Source: Gammaproteobacteria bacterium (GTDB lineage: Bacteria; Pseudomonadota; Gammaproteobacteria; Steroidobacterales; Woeseiaceae). Taken from it: a DNA stretch of 55,840 nucleotides. The notes beneath the pieces are model-generated. The model was not told the origin of the DNA, ran no database searches, and saw only the letters and a list, made by a program, of their open reading frames with translations. Made by a program: the position numbers and the translations under genes. The DNA lies in assembly GCA_003331585.1 (NCBI GenBank), contig QOPG01000009.1:1-55840 (forward strand). Reading direction: 5' to 3'. Each line of letters starts with the position of its first letter. The stretch's first letter is position 1. Of the stretch, positions 9,126 to 17,782 are shown in pieces.

Positions 9126-10091
9126 TTATTGAAGCAAATTAGAATATGATTTCCAGTCAATGTTACTTCCACACATAATAATAACAGTTGTTTTACCTTC
9201 AAGTTTTCTCCTAAGAGGGTTTATCATTGCCGCTGTTGAAACAGCGCAAGCTGGTTCTGATGCAATTTTCATCTCATTATATAAAAATGTCATTGCATCT
9301 TTAATCTGATCCTCCGATACACTTAGACAATCATCAAGATTATCTCGGCAATACTGGAATGATAACGGGAGCGAAAATGGAGCAGCTAAACTATCAGCAA
9401 TAGTATTGGTTTTTTTTAGCTTGATCGTATGATTACACTTGATACTCATGCTTATTGATTGAGCGCCCTCTGGCTCAACTCCGATTGTATATATTGATGG
9501 TTTATATGATTTAATCACAGCAGATACTCCGGCGCATAAGCCGCCTCCACCAATTGGTATAACCACAGAATCAAAATTTTTAATTTGTGTCAAAATTTCA
9601 TAACCTAATGTGGCTGTTCCATCAATTATATCCTGCCCTTCAAATGGGTGGATTAGTTTTCGGTTTTCTTTCTGTGAAATTTCATTAACGAGCTCAAATG
9701 CATGCTCAGAATCTTTCGCAAAAACAACTTCAGCACCAAGATTTTTGCAGCACAATACTCTGAATTTATTTGATTTATGGGGCATCACTACTTTTGAATC
9801 AATGCCTAATATTTTTGATGCTTGGGCAACAGCAATAGCATGATTGCCAGCACTAACAGCACAAACACCATATTTTTTTTGAGTTGAATCTAACTTTATT
9901 AATGAGGTTAATGCCCCTCTAATTTTGAATGTACCGGTTTTTTGGAGAAATTCTAATTTCGTATAAATTTTTGTGTTTTTTGAAAATAATCTTTCAAGCG
10001 CCTTAAATCTGATAACCGGAGTAAGGATTATATTTTCACTAATAGTAGCTCTTAAATGTTTAATATTTTCAATATCTATTGATTTAGTCAT
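9126..10091 (-). CDS. threonine/serine dehydratase-like PLP enzyme without ACT domain
   Basis: Fold-type II PLP enzyme of the threonine dehydratase / serine racemase group. K56 in KTGTFKIRGA is the expected PLP lysine, SAGNHAIAVAQA binds the cofactor side chain, and PIGGGGLCAGV is the phosphate-binding glycine loop. The 321 residues stop after the catalytic domain, so the C-terminal ACT-like regulatory domain of biosynthetic IlvA (about 500 residues) is absent. Next to ilvD, a role in making 2-oxobutanoate for isoleucine is plausible; serine dehydratase or racemase activity is possible too. ATG start; 180 bp separate it from ilvD. Confidence 0.85.
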   Translation of the reverse strand: MTKSIDIENIKHLRATISENIILTPVIRFKALERLFSKNTKIYTKLEFLQKTGTFKIRGALTSLIKLDSTQKKYGVCAVSAGNHAIAVAQASKILGIDSKVVMPHKSNKFRVLCCKNLGAEVVFAKDSEHAFELVNEISQKENRKLIHPFEGQDIIDGTATLGYEILTQIKNFDSVVIPIGGGGLCAGVSAVIKSYKPSIYTIGVEPEGAQSISMSIKCNHTIKLKKTNTIADSLAAPFSLPLSFQYCRDNLDDCLSVSEDQIKDAMTFLYNEMKIASEPACAVSTAAMINPLRRKLEGKTTVIIMCGSNIDWKSYSNLLQ

Positions 10092-10132
10092 GAATTAGTT
10101 AATCTTTAAAAAAATAATACACATAACATTGA

Positions 10133-10206
10133 TCGGGGCGGCGAGATTTGAACTCACGACCCCCACAACCCCATTGTGGTGCGCTACCAGACTGCGCTAC
10201 GCCCCG
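10133..10206 (-). tRNA. tRNA-Pro (anticodon GGG)
   Basis: A full cloverleaf reads on the minus strand: 7-bp acceptor CGGGGCG/CGCCCCG, D stem GCGC/GCGC, anticodon stem CCACA/TGTGG with loop ATGGGGT (anticodon GGG), and T stem GTGAG/CTCGC with loop TTCAAAT. C1-G72 with discriminator A73 fits proline tRNA. The three bases after A73 are TCA, so CCA is not encoded, unlike the other two tRNA genes here. Confidence 0.96.
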
Positions 10207-10235
10207 ACACAATGATGAAAGTATCATCTTATTGG

Positions 10236-10241
10236 ATTATA
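10236..10241 (-). promoter_or_regulatory. candidate -10 box for tRNA-Pro
   Basis: A perfect TATAAT on the minus strand lies about 30 bp before the mature 5' end of tRNA-Pro, in the short gap after the MerR-type gene. The matching -35 region is poor, so the tRNA may also be read from the upstream operon. Confidence 0.3.
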
Positions 10242-10254
10242 TTGTATAAGTATT

Positions 10255-10611
10255 TTAGTTTCTTAGAATTTTGGAAACTTCTTCAAGTTCGATACGTAAC
10301 TGTTTGATAATTTGTTGACTTTGAGATACATCAGATTTTGATTCATCTCCGATTAGTTTCTGCTTTGCCCCACCAATTGTGAATCCTTCATCATATAGTA
10401 ATGCTCTAATTTGCCGTATAATTATGACATCTTTTCTTTGATAGTAACGTCGATTTCCTCTTCGTTTGACGGGCTTTAGTTGAACAAATTCTTGTTCCCA
10501 ATACCTCAAAACATGCGCTTTAACACCACAAAGCTCACTAGTTTCACCAATTGTAAAGTATCTTTTACCAGGTATCGGAGGTAGCTGATTGTTATTACTT
10601 GGTTCCAACAT
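10255..10611 (-). CDS. MerR-family transcriptional regulator
   Basis: A 118-residue protein with an N-terminal MerR winged helix: [22 protein letters not shown], then [13 protein letters not shown]. The first part forms the helix-turn-helix and the second the wing. A helical tail ([18 protein letters not shown]) probably dimerises; no effector domain is seen. I start at the ATG at 10611 (MLEPSNN), which matches the usual beginning [13 protein letters not shown] of this ihfA-linked family; an upstream in-frame ATG at 10620 adds three residues. It overlaps the end of ihfA by 17 nt. This gene commonly follows ihfA in pseudomonads; its target is unknown to me. Confidence 0.88.
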   Translation of the reverse strand: MLEPSNNNQLPPIPGKRYFTIGETSELCGVKAHVLRYWEQEFVQLKPVKRRGNRRYYQRKDVIIIRQIRALLYDEGFTIGGAKQKLIGDESKSDVSQSQQIIKQLRIELEEVSKILRN

Positions 10612-10891
10612 ACCCCTCAACTTTATTTTTTAATTTTTGCCCGGGTTTAAATGTAACGACTCTTCGAGCACTAATTGGGATATTTTCTCCAGTTTTTGGA
10701 TTTCTTCCGGGTCTCTCTCTTTTATCTCGTAGATCGAAATTACCAAAGCCAGATAATTTGACTTGTTTTCCTTGAGAAAGAGCTGATTTTAGTTCATCGA
10801 AATATAATTCCACTAACTCCCGCGCTTCTCTCTTATTCAACCCGAGCTCTTCATATAAAGATTCAGCAATATCAGCTTTTGTTAATGCCAT
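10595..10891 (-). CDS. ihfA: integration host factor alpha subunit
   Basis: A 98-residue DNA-bending protein of the HU/IHF family that pairs with IhfB. It carries the signature [22 protein letters not shown], including the intercalating proline arm, and starts [23 protein letters not shown] as in the alpha subunit. It sits 6 bp downstream of pheT, the usual gammaproteobacterial arrangement. Its partner ihfB is also in this window, at 24376-24687. Confidence 0.97.
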   Translation of the reverse strand: MALTKADIAESLYEELGLNKREARELVELYFDELKSALSQGKQVKLSGFGNFDLRDKRERPGRNPKTGENIPISARRVVTFKPGQKLKNKVEGYVGTK

Positions 10892-10897
10892 GGTTAC

Positions 10898-13276
10898 TTA
10901 TTCTCTCAATTGTGCAGAATATTCACTTTGCAATGATTTAATTACTAACTCGACCAAATCATCTGCGTCCTTATCTATAAGCGTGCGTGATTTATCCTGT
11001 AAAATCAAGCCTAAAGCGATACTTTTTCGCCCTTCTTCTATGTTTTTTCCTTCATAAACATCAAAAACATTAGTTGATTGAATTATATTGGGATTGATTT
11101 GAATAACTGAATTAATTATTTCTGATACGGCGACTGACTTATCTATCGTTATTGAAATATCTCTTCTAATTTGGGGGTACTTTGATATTGTATGAGCATT
11201 AACAATGAATGGTGTAAAACAAAGTTCATAATCAATCTCAAAATAGAAAACATCCTGCTTTATATTGAATAGTTTTAATAAATTTGGATGCAGTTTTCCT
11301 AAACACCCTATTGAATTACCTTCCTTAAATACTTCAGCAGCTTGACCCGGTTGAAAAATATGATTATCACTTTTCTTAAAACTATATAGATGATTTTCAT
11401 GACTTGAACCTATAATCGATTCTAGGTCTCCTTTTACATTATAGAAATCAATACAATCGTTATTTGCACGCCAATTTTCTTCATCTATAGTTCCTAAAGA
11501 AATTGCTGCAATTTTTTCTCTCTCATCATGGTTATTTAATTCGCCATTAAATACTTTACCTACCTCGAACAGTCTTACCCTGCTGTTTTGTCTGGATATA
11601 TTTCTTTTTAAACTGTTGAGAAGCCCCGATAGAAGCGAGCTTCTCATAACAGACATTTCACTGGATATTGGGTTTTTAAGTTTTAGTGTAGAGTTTTTTC
11701 CAGATATAAAATTATCTATTTGCTCTCCAACAAAACTATAAGATATTATTTCTTGGTAATCTCTTGAGCATAAATGATTTGAAATATTGTTAATCTCTAG
11801 TCGATCATCAATGGATTTATTGAGTGGGTTATTAGATTCCTCTGTGGCTCCAGGTATATTACCAAAACCGTAAACTCTAGCTATTTCTTCAATTAAGTCG
11901 TCTTCAATCTTTACGTCGAATCTATAGGTTGGGACAGTTACATTCCAGGTTGTCTTAGCTTCTGTTACCTCAAAATTCAGGCTTTTTAATATCTTTGTAA
12001 TTTTATTCTTCGGAATGATATGGCCTAAAATTTTATTAACTCTAATTTCATTAAGTTTAATGGTTATTTCTTTAGGTAGAAATTTTTTGTTCTTAATATC
12101 CATAAGAGGCCCAGCATCACCATTGCAAATAGAGAGTAAAAGGTTAGTAGCCATATTAACTGCAATAGACTGAATATTTGGATCGACCCCTCTTTCAAAG
12201 CGTAATGAAGCGTCTGTATGCATGTGATACTTTCTTGCTTTACCAGCCATAAACTCAGGTGGCCAATACGCTGCTTCGAATAATACTTCAGTAGTGCCAA
12301 AGTTAACAGCGGTTGATAAGCCTCCCATAATACCTGCTAGGCCTATTGCACCAGATGAATCTGAGACAACGATAGTATCTTTTTCAAGTTTTATTATTTG
12401 CTCATCTAAGAGCATTATTCGTTCATCTTTTTTTGCGAAACGAGGTTGTACTATTCCTTTAATTTTGCTTTGATCATATGCATGAAGTGGTTGACCAGTC
12501 ACCATCATTACATAATTAGTCACGTCAACAATTGGATTGATAGAACGGATACCTGACTTTCTTAGCTTCTCTGTTATTGCTATCGGAGTTTTAACAGTAT
12601 TGTTGACATTCTTTATTGACTGACTTGCAAATCTAGGACAAATCTCAGGGATAGGAGTCTTTATTGTTTGACAGATTTTTGAAGTTATTGGTGCTTTTTT
12701 GTATTCTTTTGTATGTAATTTACTCTGAGGTGAGCTTGCCAAGTCTCTGGCGACTCCCAAAACCGAAAAACAATCGCCTCTATTTGGAGTCAAATCGAGA
12801 TCAAAAATATTATCGGGTAAATTTAAATATTCATTTAATTTTAATCCAACTGGAGCATCTATAGGTAACTCTATGATTCCATCTTGATCCATTCCAAGTG
12901 ATATTTCTGCTGCTGAACACAGCATTCCATTAGATTCAATTCCTCGAATTTTTGATTTCTTTATCTTTGTTCCATCTGGTAGTGCTTGTCCGACTTTTGC
13001 TAGTGCAGTTTTTAAACCAGTTCTCACGTTAGGAGCACCACAAATCACATTGATATGATTGTTATTACCGTAATTTATCTCACAGAGACTCAACCTATCT
13101 GCATTTGGGTGTTTAGCATAATTAACTATTTCTGCAATTACTATTCCATCTATATCTGAACCATCAGTTATAACAGAATCTACTTCATGACCTAGCATTG
13201 TTAATTTATGGGATAGTTCAGAAGAGTTTAATTTTATATCAATAATCTCTCTCAACCATGATTCAGAAAATTTCAT
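10898..13276 (-). CDS. pheT: phenylalanyl-tRNA synthetase beta subunit
   Basis: The large subunit of the (alpha-beta)2 enzyme that charges tRNA-Phe. The 792 residues show the N-terminal OB-fold tRNA-binding domain (about 40-150, HPNADRLSLCEIN), the B3/B4 editing domain (about 210-390, with GIMGG), the B5 domain (about 400-475), the catalytic-like core and a C-terminal FDX-ACB anticodon-binding domain starting near KYPQIRRDISITID (about residue 698). It lies between pheS and ihfA as in most gammaproteobacteria. Confidence 0.97.
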   Translation of the reverse strand: MKFSESWLREIIDIKLNSSELSHKLTMLGHEVDSVITDGSDIDGIVIAEIVNYAKHPNADRLSLCEINYGNNNHINVICGAPNVRTGLKTALAKVGQALPDGTKIKKSKIRGIESNGMLCSAAEISLGMDQDGIIELPIDAPVGLKLNEYLNLPDNIFDLDLTPNRGDCFSVLGVARDLASSPQSKLHTKEYKKAPITSKICQTIKTPIPEICPRFASQSIKNVNNTVKTPIAITEKLRKSGIRSINPIVDVTNYVMMVTGQPLHAYDQSKIKGIVQPRFAKKDERIMLLDEQIIKLEKDTIVVSDSSGAIGLAGIMGGLSTAVNFGTTEVLFEAAYWPPEFMAGKARKYHMHTDASLRFERGVDPNIQSIAVNMATNLLLSICNGDAGPLMDIKNKKFLPKEITIKLNEIRVNKILGHIIPKNKITKILKSLNFEVTEAKTTWNVTVPTYRFDVKIEDDLIEEIARVYGFGNIPGATEESNNPLNKSIDDRLEINNISNHLCSRDYQEIISYSFVGEQIDNFISGKNSTLKLKNPISSEMSVMRSSLLSGLLNSLKRNISRQNSRVRLFEVGKVFNGELNNHDEREKIAAISLGTIDEENWRANNDCIDFYNVKGDLESIIGSSHENHLYSFKKSDNHIFQPGQAAEVFKEGNSIGCLGKLHPNLLKLFNIKQDVFYFEIDYELCFTPFIVNAHTISKYPQIRRDISITIDKSVAVSEIINSVIQINPNIIQSTNVFDVYEGKNIEEGRKSIALGLILQDKSRTLIDKDADDLVELVIKSLQSEYSAQLRE

Positions 13277-13292
13277 ATCTTTACCTCAAAAA

Positions 13293-14276
13293 TCATGAGA
13301 ATTGACGAAGAAATGTAAGATCATTGTCAAAAAATGTTCTCAAATCTTTGACTCCATAATAGAGCATTGCCAGTCTTTCTATTCCCATTCCAAATGCATA
13401 ACCGCTATATATTTTTGGATCAATTTTAGCATTTGACAAAACATTTGGATGCACCATCCCACAACCTAGGATTTCAAGCCATTTTTCCTCATCCCAGAGA
13501 ATATCGACCTCTGCTGATGGCTCTGTAAAGGGGAAATACGAAGGACGAAATCTAAGAGTAACATCACGCTCAAAAAAACTCTCAACAAACTCATGTAATA
13601 CAGATTTTAAATTAGCGAAACTTATATCTTTTCCAATAACCAACCCCTCTATTTGATGAAACATTGGAGTATGAGTTTGATCAGAATCACATCTATAAAC
13701 TTTCCCAGGAGCAATTATTCGAATTGGAGCTCCTTCAGCTAAAAGTGATCGAATTTGAACTGGAGATGTGTGAGTCCTTAATAACTTGTCTTTACCTAAG
13801 TAAAAGGTGTCATGCATGGCTTTGGCTGGATGATTTTCAGGGATATTAAGCGCAGTAAAATTATGATAATCATCTTCAATTTCAGGCCCGGTTTTAATTT
13901 TGTAGCCAGAATTTATAAATATTTTTTCAATTTTTGCTCTGACTAGAGATATTGGATGCCTTCCACCGGTTTCAGAGCGAAATCCTTTGAGAGTAACGTC
14001 TATAGACTTTTGATTAAGCTTGTCATTTAGAAGCTTGTTCTCGATTTCACTCGAATGGCTCGACAATTTATCCATGAAAACTGTCTTAGCATCGTTAATT
14101 TTTTGACCAAATTCCGGTCTTTTTTCTTTTGGAATCTCAGCGAGCTTTTTTAATTCAGAGGTAAAAACGCCTTTTTTACCTAAATACTTTATGCGTATTT
14201 TATCAATTTCTTCTGGTGAAACGGCATCCTCTAGATCATTGATTGATTGTTTCAGTATTTCTGAGATTTTATTCAT
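13293..14276 (-). CDS. pheS: phenylalanyl-tRNA synthetase alpha subunit
   Basis: The class II catalytic subunit of PheRS, 327 residues. An N-terminal helical hairpin (about 1-85) is followed by motif 1 near HPISLVRAKIEKIF, motif 2 around RTHTSPVQIR and GKVYRCDSDQTHTPMFHQ, and motif 3 GMGIERLAMLYYGVKDLR near the end. It is followed by pheT after 16 bp and preceded by rplT after 58 bp. I saw no phenylalanine-rich leader peptide in that gap, so the E. coli type of attenuation is not evident. Confidence 0.98.
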   Translation of the reverse strand: MNKISEILKQSINDLEDAVSPEEIDKIRIKYLGKKGVFTSELKKLAEIPKEKRPEFGQKINDAKTVFMDKLSSHSSEIENKLLNDKLNQKSIDVTLKGFRSETGGRHPISLVRAKIEKIFINSGYKIKTGPEIEDDYHNFTALNIPENHPAKAMHDTFYLGKDKLLRTHTSPVQIRSLLAEGAPIRIIAPGKVYRCDSDQTHTPMFHQIEGLVIGKDISFANLKSVLHEFVESFFERDVTLRFRPSYFPFTEPSAEVDILWDEEKWLEILGCGMVHPNVLSNAKIDPKIYSGYAFGMGIERLAMLYYGVKDLRTFFDNDLTFLRQFS

Positions 14277-14334
14277 TAAGCTTATAATTTAGAGACATCT
14301 GACAACATCGGTAATTGATATCATCGGCATTAAA

Positions 14335-14697
14335 CTATGAGTCAGAAAGTGCTGATATGGCTTGTTTTGCTATTGATTCAAATGCCTGAGGATCGTTAAC
14401 AGCGATATCTGCCAATACTTTCCTGTCTATTTCGATATTTGCTTTATTTAATCCATTTATCAATCGGCTGTATGATAAGCCTTGAATTCGAGATGCAGCG
14501 TTAATTCTTGCAATCCAGAGTGCACGAAACTGCCTCTTCCTCTGTCTTCTATCTCTGTATGCGTACTGACCTGCTTTTATAACAGCTTGTTTTGCTGTTT
14601 TAAAAAGTTTACTGCGTGCACCATAGTATCCTTTCGCTTTTTTTAAAATCTTTTTATGCCTTGCTTTTGCAATGACACCACTTTTTACTCTAGCCAT
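14335..14697 (-). CDS. rplT: 50S ribosomal protein L20
   Basis: L20 binds 23S rRNA early in 50S assembly and represses its own operon in several bacteria. The 120-residue basic protein begins [19 protein letters not shown] and contains [18 protein letters not shown] and [20 protein letters not shown], all family-specific. It lies in infC-rpmI-rplT-pheS-pheT order, 15 bp after rpmI. Confidence 0.98.
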   Translation of the reverse strand: MARVKSGVIAKARHKKILKKAKGYYGARSKLFKTAKQAVIKAGQYAYRDRRQRKRQFRALWIARINAASRIQGLSYSRLINGLNKANIEIDRKVLADIAVNDPQAFESIAKQAISALSDS

Positions 14698-14712
14698 TTA
14701 TTATATACCTAA

Positions 14713-14910
14713 TTAACTATATGGAAGCATTCTTTGAACGCTTTTCTTATCAGACCCAGCAACTTGCTGAGTCAGACCCAGTTGACGCTTTCTCTTTGAT
14801 TTCTTCTTAGTCAAAATATGATTGAGATGTGATTGCGCACGCTTAAAACCACCTTTTCCGGTCTTTTTGAATCTTTTTGCTGCACCACGATTTGTTTTCA
14901 TTTTTGACAT
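14713..14910 (-). CDS. rpmI: 50S ribosomal protein L35
   Basis: L35 is a small, very basic 50S protein of 65 residues. The sequence shows [20 protein letters not shown] and [12 protein letters not shown], characteristic of the family. It lies between infC (29 bp upstream) and rplT. Confidence 0.98.
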   Translation of the reverse strand: MSKMKTNRGAAKRFKKTGKGGFKRAQSHLNHILTKKKSKRKRQLGLTQQVAGSDKKSVQRMLPYS

Positions 14911-14939
14911 AGACTTCGTCCTTTTTTTTAAAATAACAT

Positions 14940-15458
14940 TTATTTTCTTTTTGGCGCCAATATCATGATCATTTGCCTACCTTCCATTTCAGGATGCTGT
15001 TCAATGGTGCCATGATCATCTAAATCTTTTTTCACTCTCTCAATTAACTGAGCCCCTAATTCCTGATGCACCATTTCTCTACCTCTGTATCTTAGGGTAA
15101 CTTTAACCTTATCTCCATTTTCTAGAAATTCGCGTAATTTCCGCAACTTTATATTGTAATCACCAGTATCAGTCGTGGGTCTAAATTTTATCTCTTTTAC
15201 TTGTGTCCGTTTTGTTTTCTTTTTTGCATTTTGACCTTTTTTATTTAGAGAAAAAAGATGTTTACCAAAATCCATAATTCGACAAACAGGTGGACTTGCA
15301 TTTGGTGATACTTCTACTAAATCAAGCTCTTCTTCACGGGCCATTTTTATTGCAACATCTAACGGCATAACACCAGCCTGCTCACCTTTTGAATCAATTA
15401 CTCTTACTTCTTCAGACTCTAATTCTTCATTTCGTCTTACTCGTTTTGTCGCTGCGAT
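14940..15458 (-). CDS. infC: translation initiation factor IF-3 (probable ATC start)
   Basis: IF-3 binds the 30S subunit, prevents 50S joining and checks start codon and initiator tRNA. The N-domain ([14 protein letters not shown]...[22 protein letters not shown]) is followed by a basic linker and a C-domain with [23 protein letters not shown] and [12 protein letters not shown]. No in-frame ATG or GTG precedes the conserved part. A TTG at 15473 overlaps the GGAGG ribosome site itself; an ATC at 15458 lies 8 nt after that GGAGG and gives 172 residues. Non-AUG starts on infC are the known basis of IF-3 self-repression, so I prefer ATC. Confidence 0.93.
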   Translation of the reverse strand: MAATKRVRRNEELESEEVRVIDSKGEQAGVMPLDVAIKMAREEELDLVEVSPNASPPVCRIMDFGKHLFSLNKKGQNAKKKTKRTQVKEIKFRPTTDTGDYNIKLRKLREFLENGDKVKVTLRYRGREMVHQELGAQLIERVKKDLDDHGTIEQHPEMEGRQMIMILAPKRK

Positions 15459-15544
15459 ATTGTTATCCTCCAAACATTTGAGATTACATATAAATTAGTA
15501 ATGGGATTTTATAGATGTAGAACCTCATAAACAAGGTTTAATCC

Positions 15545-15550
15545 ATTATA
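15545..15550 (-). promoter_or_regulatory. candidate -10 box for the infC operon
   Basis: A TATAAT on the minus strand lies between tRNA-Val and infC and would give a leader of about 80 nt before the ATC codon. No good -35 hexamer is visible, so this rests on the -10 alone; read-through from tRNA-Val is the alternative. Confidence 0.3.
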
Positions 15551-15575
15551 TTTAGGAACTTATTTTTACTTTTTT

Positions 15576-15650
15576 TGGTGGGCGATGGTGGTTTCGAACC
15601 ACCGACCTCCACGATGTCAACGTGGCGCTCTCCCCCTGAGCTAATCGCCC
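15576..15650 (-). tRNA. tRNA-Val (anticodon GAC)
   Basis: On the minus strand: acceptor GGGCGAT/ATCGCCC, D stem GCTC/GAGC, anticodon stem CCACG/CGTGG with loop TTGACAT (anticodon GAC), T stem GGTGG/CCACC with loop TTCGAAA, discriminator A and encoded CCA (15576-15578). It stands between uvrB and infC on the same strand. The thrS gene that usually precedes infC in gammaproteobacteria is not at this place. Confidence 0.97.
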
Positions 15651-15727
15651 TATTATTAATTTTGTATAGATGGTATTGATTGTTAGAACTTATGATAACA
15701 AATATCAAGATCCTATTAAGATAAATT

Positions 15728-17755
15728 TTATCTCTTCAATGCATATTCACGAATTTTTTGAACCTCATCTCTTAACTTGGCCGCTTCTTCAAATTCTAGA
15801 TTTTGTGCATGTTTTAACATCTTTTTTTCAATTTTTTCTGCTTTTTTTATTAGTTCTTTAGGATCTAATTTCTCAAAGTTTGATTTATTTGAGGTTCTTT
15901 TTGGGACAGGATATGAGGCTTCTAAGATATCGGGTATGCTTTTTATAATTGTTTTTGGGATAATGTTGTTTTTGTCATTATATCTAATTTGATAATTACG
16001 CCTTCTATCAGTTTCATCGATCGCTCTTTGCATGGAGCCTGTCATTACATCAGCGTATAGTATTACTTTCCCATTAATGTTCCTTGCTGCACGACCTATA
16101 GTTTGAATAAGAGATGTATCAGATCTCAAAAATCCTTCTTTATCAGCATCAAAAATTGCAATTAATGATACCTCAGGCATATCCAAACCTTCCCTGAGAA
16201 GATTGATACCAACCAAAACATCAAATTCACCCAATCTTAAATCTCTTATTATTTCAGTTCTTTCCACGGTACCTATGTCTGAATGGAGATATCTTACCTT
16301 AACTCCATATTCATCAAGGTAATCAGTAAGATCTTCCGCCATTCTTTTTGTCAAAGTTGTAATTAGAATTCTATCTCCCATCTTCACTCGATCGTTTATT
16401 TCCGATAACGCGTCTTCAACCTGATTAATTGCGCTTCTGACCTCAATTAAAGGATCAACAAGACCAGTTGGTCTGATTAATTGCTCGACAACATTATCAG
16501 CATGAATATTTTCATATTTTCCTGGCGTTGCAGAAGCAAATATCGTTGCAGGAATCATTTTTTCAAACTCATCAAATCTTAGGGGCCTGTTATCTAATGC
16601 TGATTTTAATCTAAAGCCATATTGAACTAATGTTTCTTTTCTTGATCGATCTCCTTTATACATCCCGCCTAACTGAGGAACAGTAACATGACTTTCATCT
16701 ATCACAAGGATTGCATTATCAGGAATATAATCAAGAAGGCATGGTGGTGGCTCACCCTCGTTTCTTCCAGATAGATATCTAGAATAATTTTCGATACCTT
16801 GGCAATAACCTAATTCATTAATCATTTCTATATCATGAAGAGTTCGCTGTTCAAGTCTCTGCGCCTCAAGAAGTTGGTTATTATTTTTAAAAAATTTTAG
16901 TTGCTCACTGAGCTCTTTTTTTATTTTCTTTGTTGCGCTCACTAATTTATGGCGTGGAGTTACATAATGAGTCTTAGGGAATATTGTTATTCTTGGTATT
17001 ACTTGAGTTACTTCTCCTGTTAATGGATCAAACAGGGTTATTTTTTCTACTTCATCGTCGAACAATTCTATTCTGACGGCCTCGAGTTCTGATTCCGCAG
17101 GAAATATATCGATAATGTCACCGCGTACTCGAAAACATCCTTGTGAAAAGTCTATCTCATTTCTAGAATATTGAAGTTCTGCTAGTTTTTTGAGGATATC
17201 TCTTTGATTTATTTTCTCTCCTTTTGAGATATGTAATACCATACTAAAATATGCGTCAGGATCTCCTAAACCATAGATAGCGGATACTGTAGCAACAATT
17301 ATTGTATCTGATCTTTCTATAATTGATTTAGTTGCAGATAAACGCATCTGCTCGATGTGCTGATTGATTGATGCATCCTTTTCAATAAATGTATCTGAAC
17401 TAGGAACATAAGCTTCAGGCTGATAATAATCATAATATGAGACAAAATATTCAACCGAGTTATTTGGAAAGAACTCCTTCATTTCACCATACAATTGAGC
17501 TGCTAATGTTTTGTTGTGAGCAAGAATGATTGCTGGTCTCTGAGTGGACTGAATAATATTAGCAATTGTAAAGGTTTTCCCTGAACCTGTTACACCTAAT
17601 AATGTTTGTTTTGATAAGCCATTTTCTAATCCATCTACCAGTTCTTTTATAGCTGTATTTTGATCACCAGATGGCTTGAAATTCGAAACTAATTCAAAAT
17701 TTATATATTTTTTGTGATCTTTTCTCTTGGGATGATCTTTGGATTGTCGTAACAT
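15728..17755 (-). CDS. uvrB: UvrABC excision repair system subunit B
   Basis: UvrB is the damage-verifying helicase-like subunit of nucleotide excision repair. Walker A GVTGSGKT is at residues 54-61; the beta-hairpin segment [20 protein letters not shown] follows near 107-127; [10 protein letters not shown] and [11 protein letters not shown] (DEXH-like) are central; [19 protein letters not shown] and QTIGRAARN are the later helicase motifs. The C-terminal UVR domain (about 635-670) binds UvrC. Length 675 is standard. The promoter must lie close to or inside the divergent aminotransferase, as only 27 bp separate the two ATG codons. I found no clear LexA operator. Confidence 0.98.
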   Translation of the reverse strand: MLRQSKDHPKRKDHKKYINFELVSNFKPSGDQNTAIKELVDGLENGLSKQTLLGVTGSGKTFTIANIIQSTQRPAIILAHNKTLAAQLYGEMKEFFPNNSVEYFVSYYDYYQPEAYVPSSDTFIEKDASINQHIEQMRLSATKSIIERSDTIIVATVSAIYGLGDPDAYFSMVLHISKGEKINQRDILKKLAELQYSRNEIDFSQGCFRVRGDIIDIFPAESELEAVRIELFDDEVEKITLFDPLTGEVTQVIPRITIFPKTHYVTPRHKLVSATKKIKKELSEQLKFFKNNNQLLEAQRLEQRTLHDIEMINELGYCQGIENYSRYLSGRNEGEPPPCLLDYIPDNAILVIDESHVTVPQLGGMYKGDRSRKETLVQYGFRLKSALDNRPLRFDEFEKMIPATIFASATPGKYENIHADNVVEQLIRPTGLVDPLIEVRSAINQVEDALSEINDRVKMGDRILITTLTKRMAEDLTDYLDEYGVKVRYLHSDIGTVERTEIIRDLRLGEFDVLVGINLLREGLDMPEVSLIAIFDADKEGFLRSDTSLIQTIGRAARNINGKVILYADVMTGSMQRAIDETDRRRNYQIRYNDKNNIIPKTIIKSIPDILEASYPVPKRTSNKSNFEKLDPKELIKKAEKIEKKMLKHAQNLEFEEAAKLRDEVQKIREYALKR

Positions 17756-17782
17756 AATAATAATTTTTTATGGATATTTATA

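Noticed and set aside
10214-10228. GATGA/TCATC hairpin between the MerR-type gene and tRNA-Pro as a terminator
   Set aside because: The stem is five pairs and no T-run follows on either strand; it may also form by chance.
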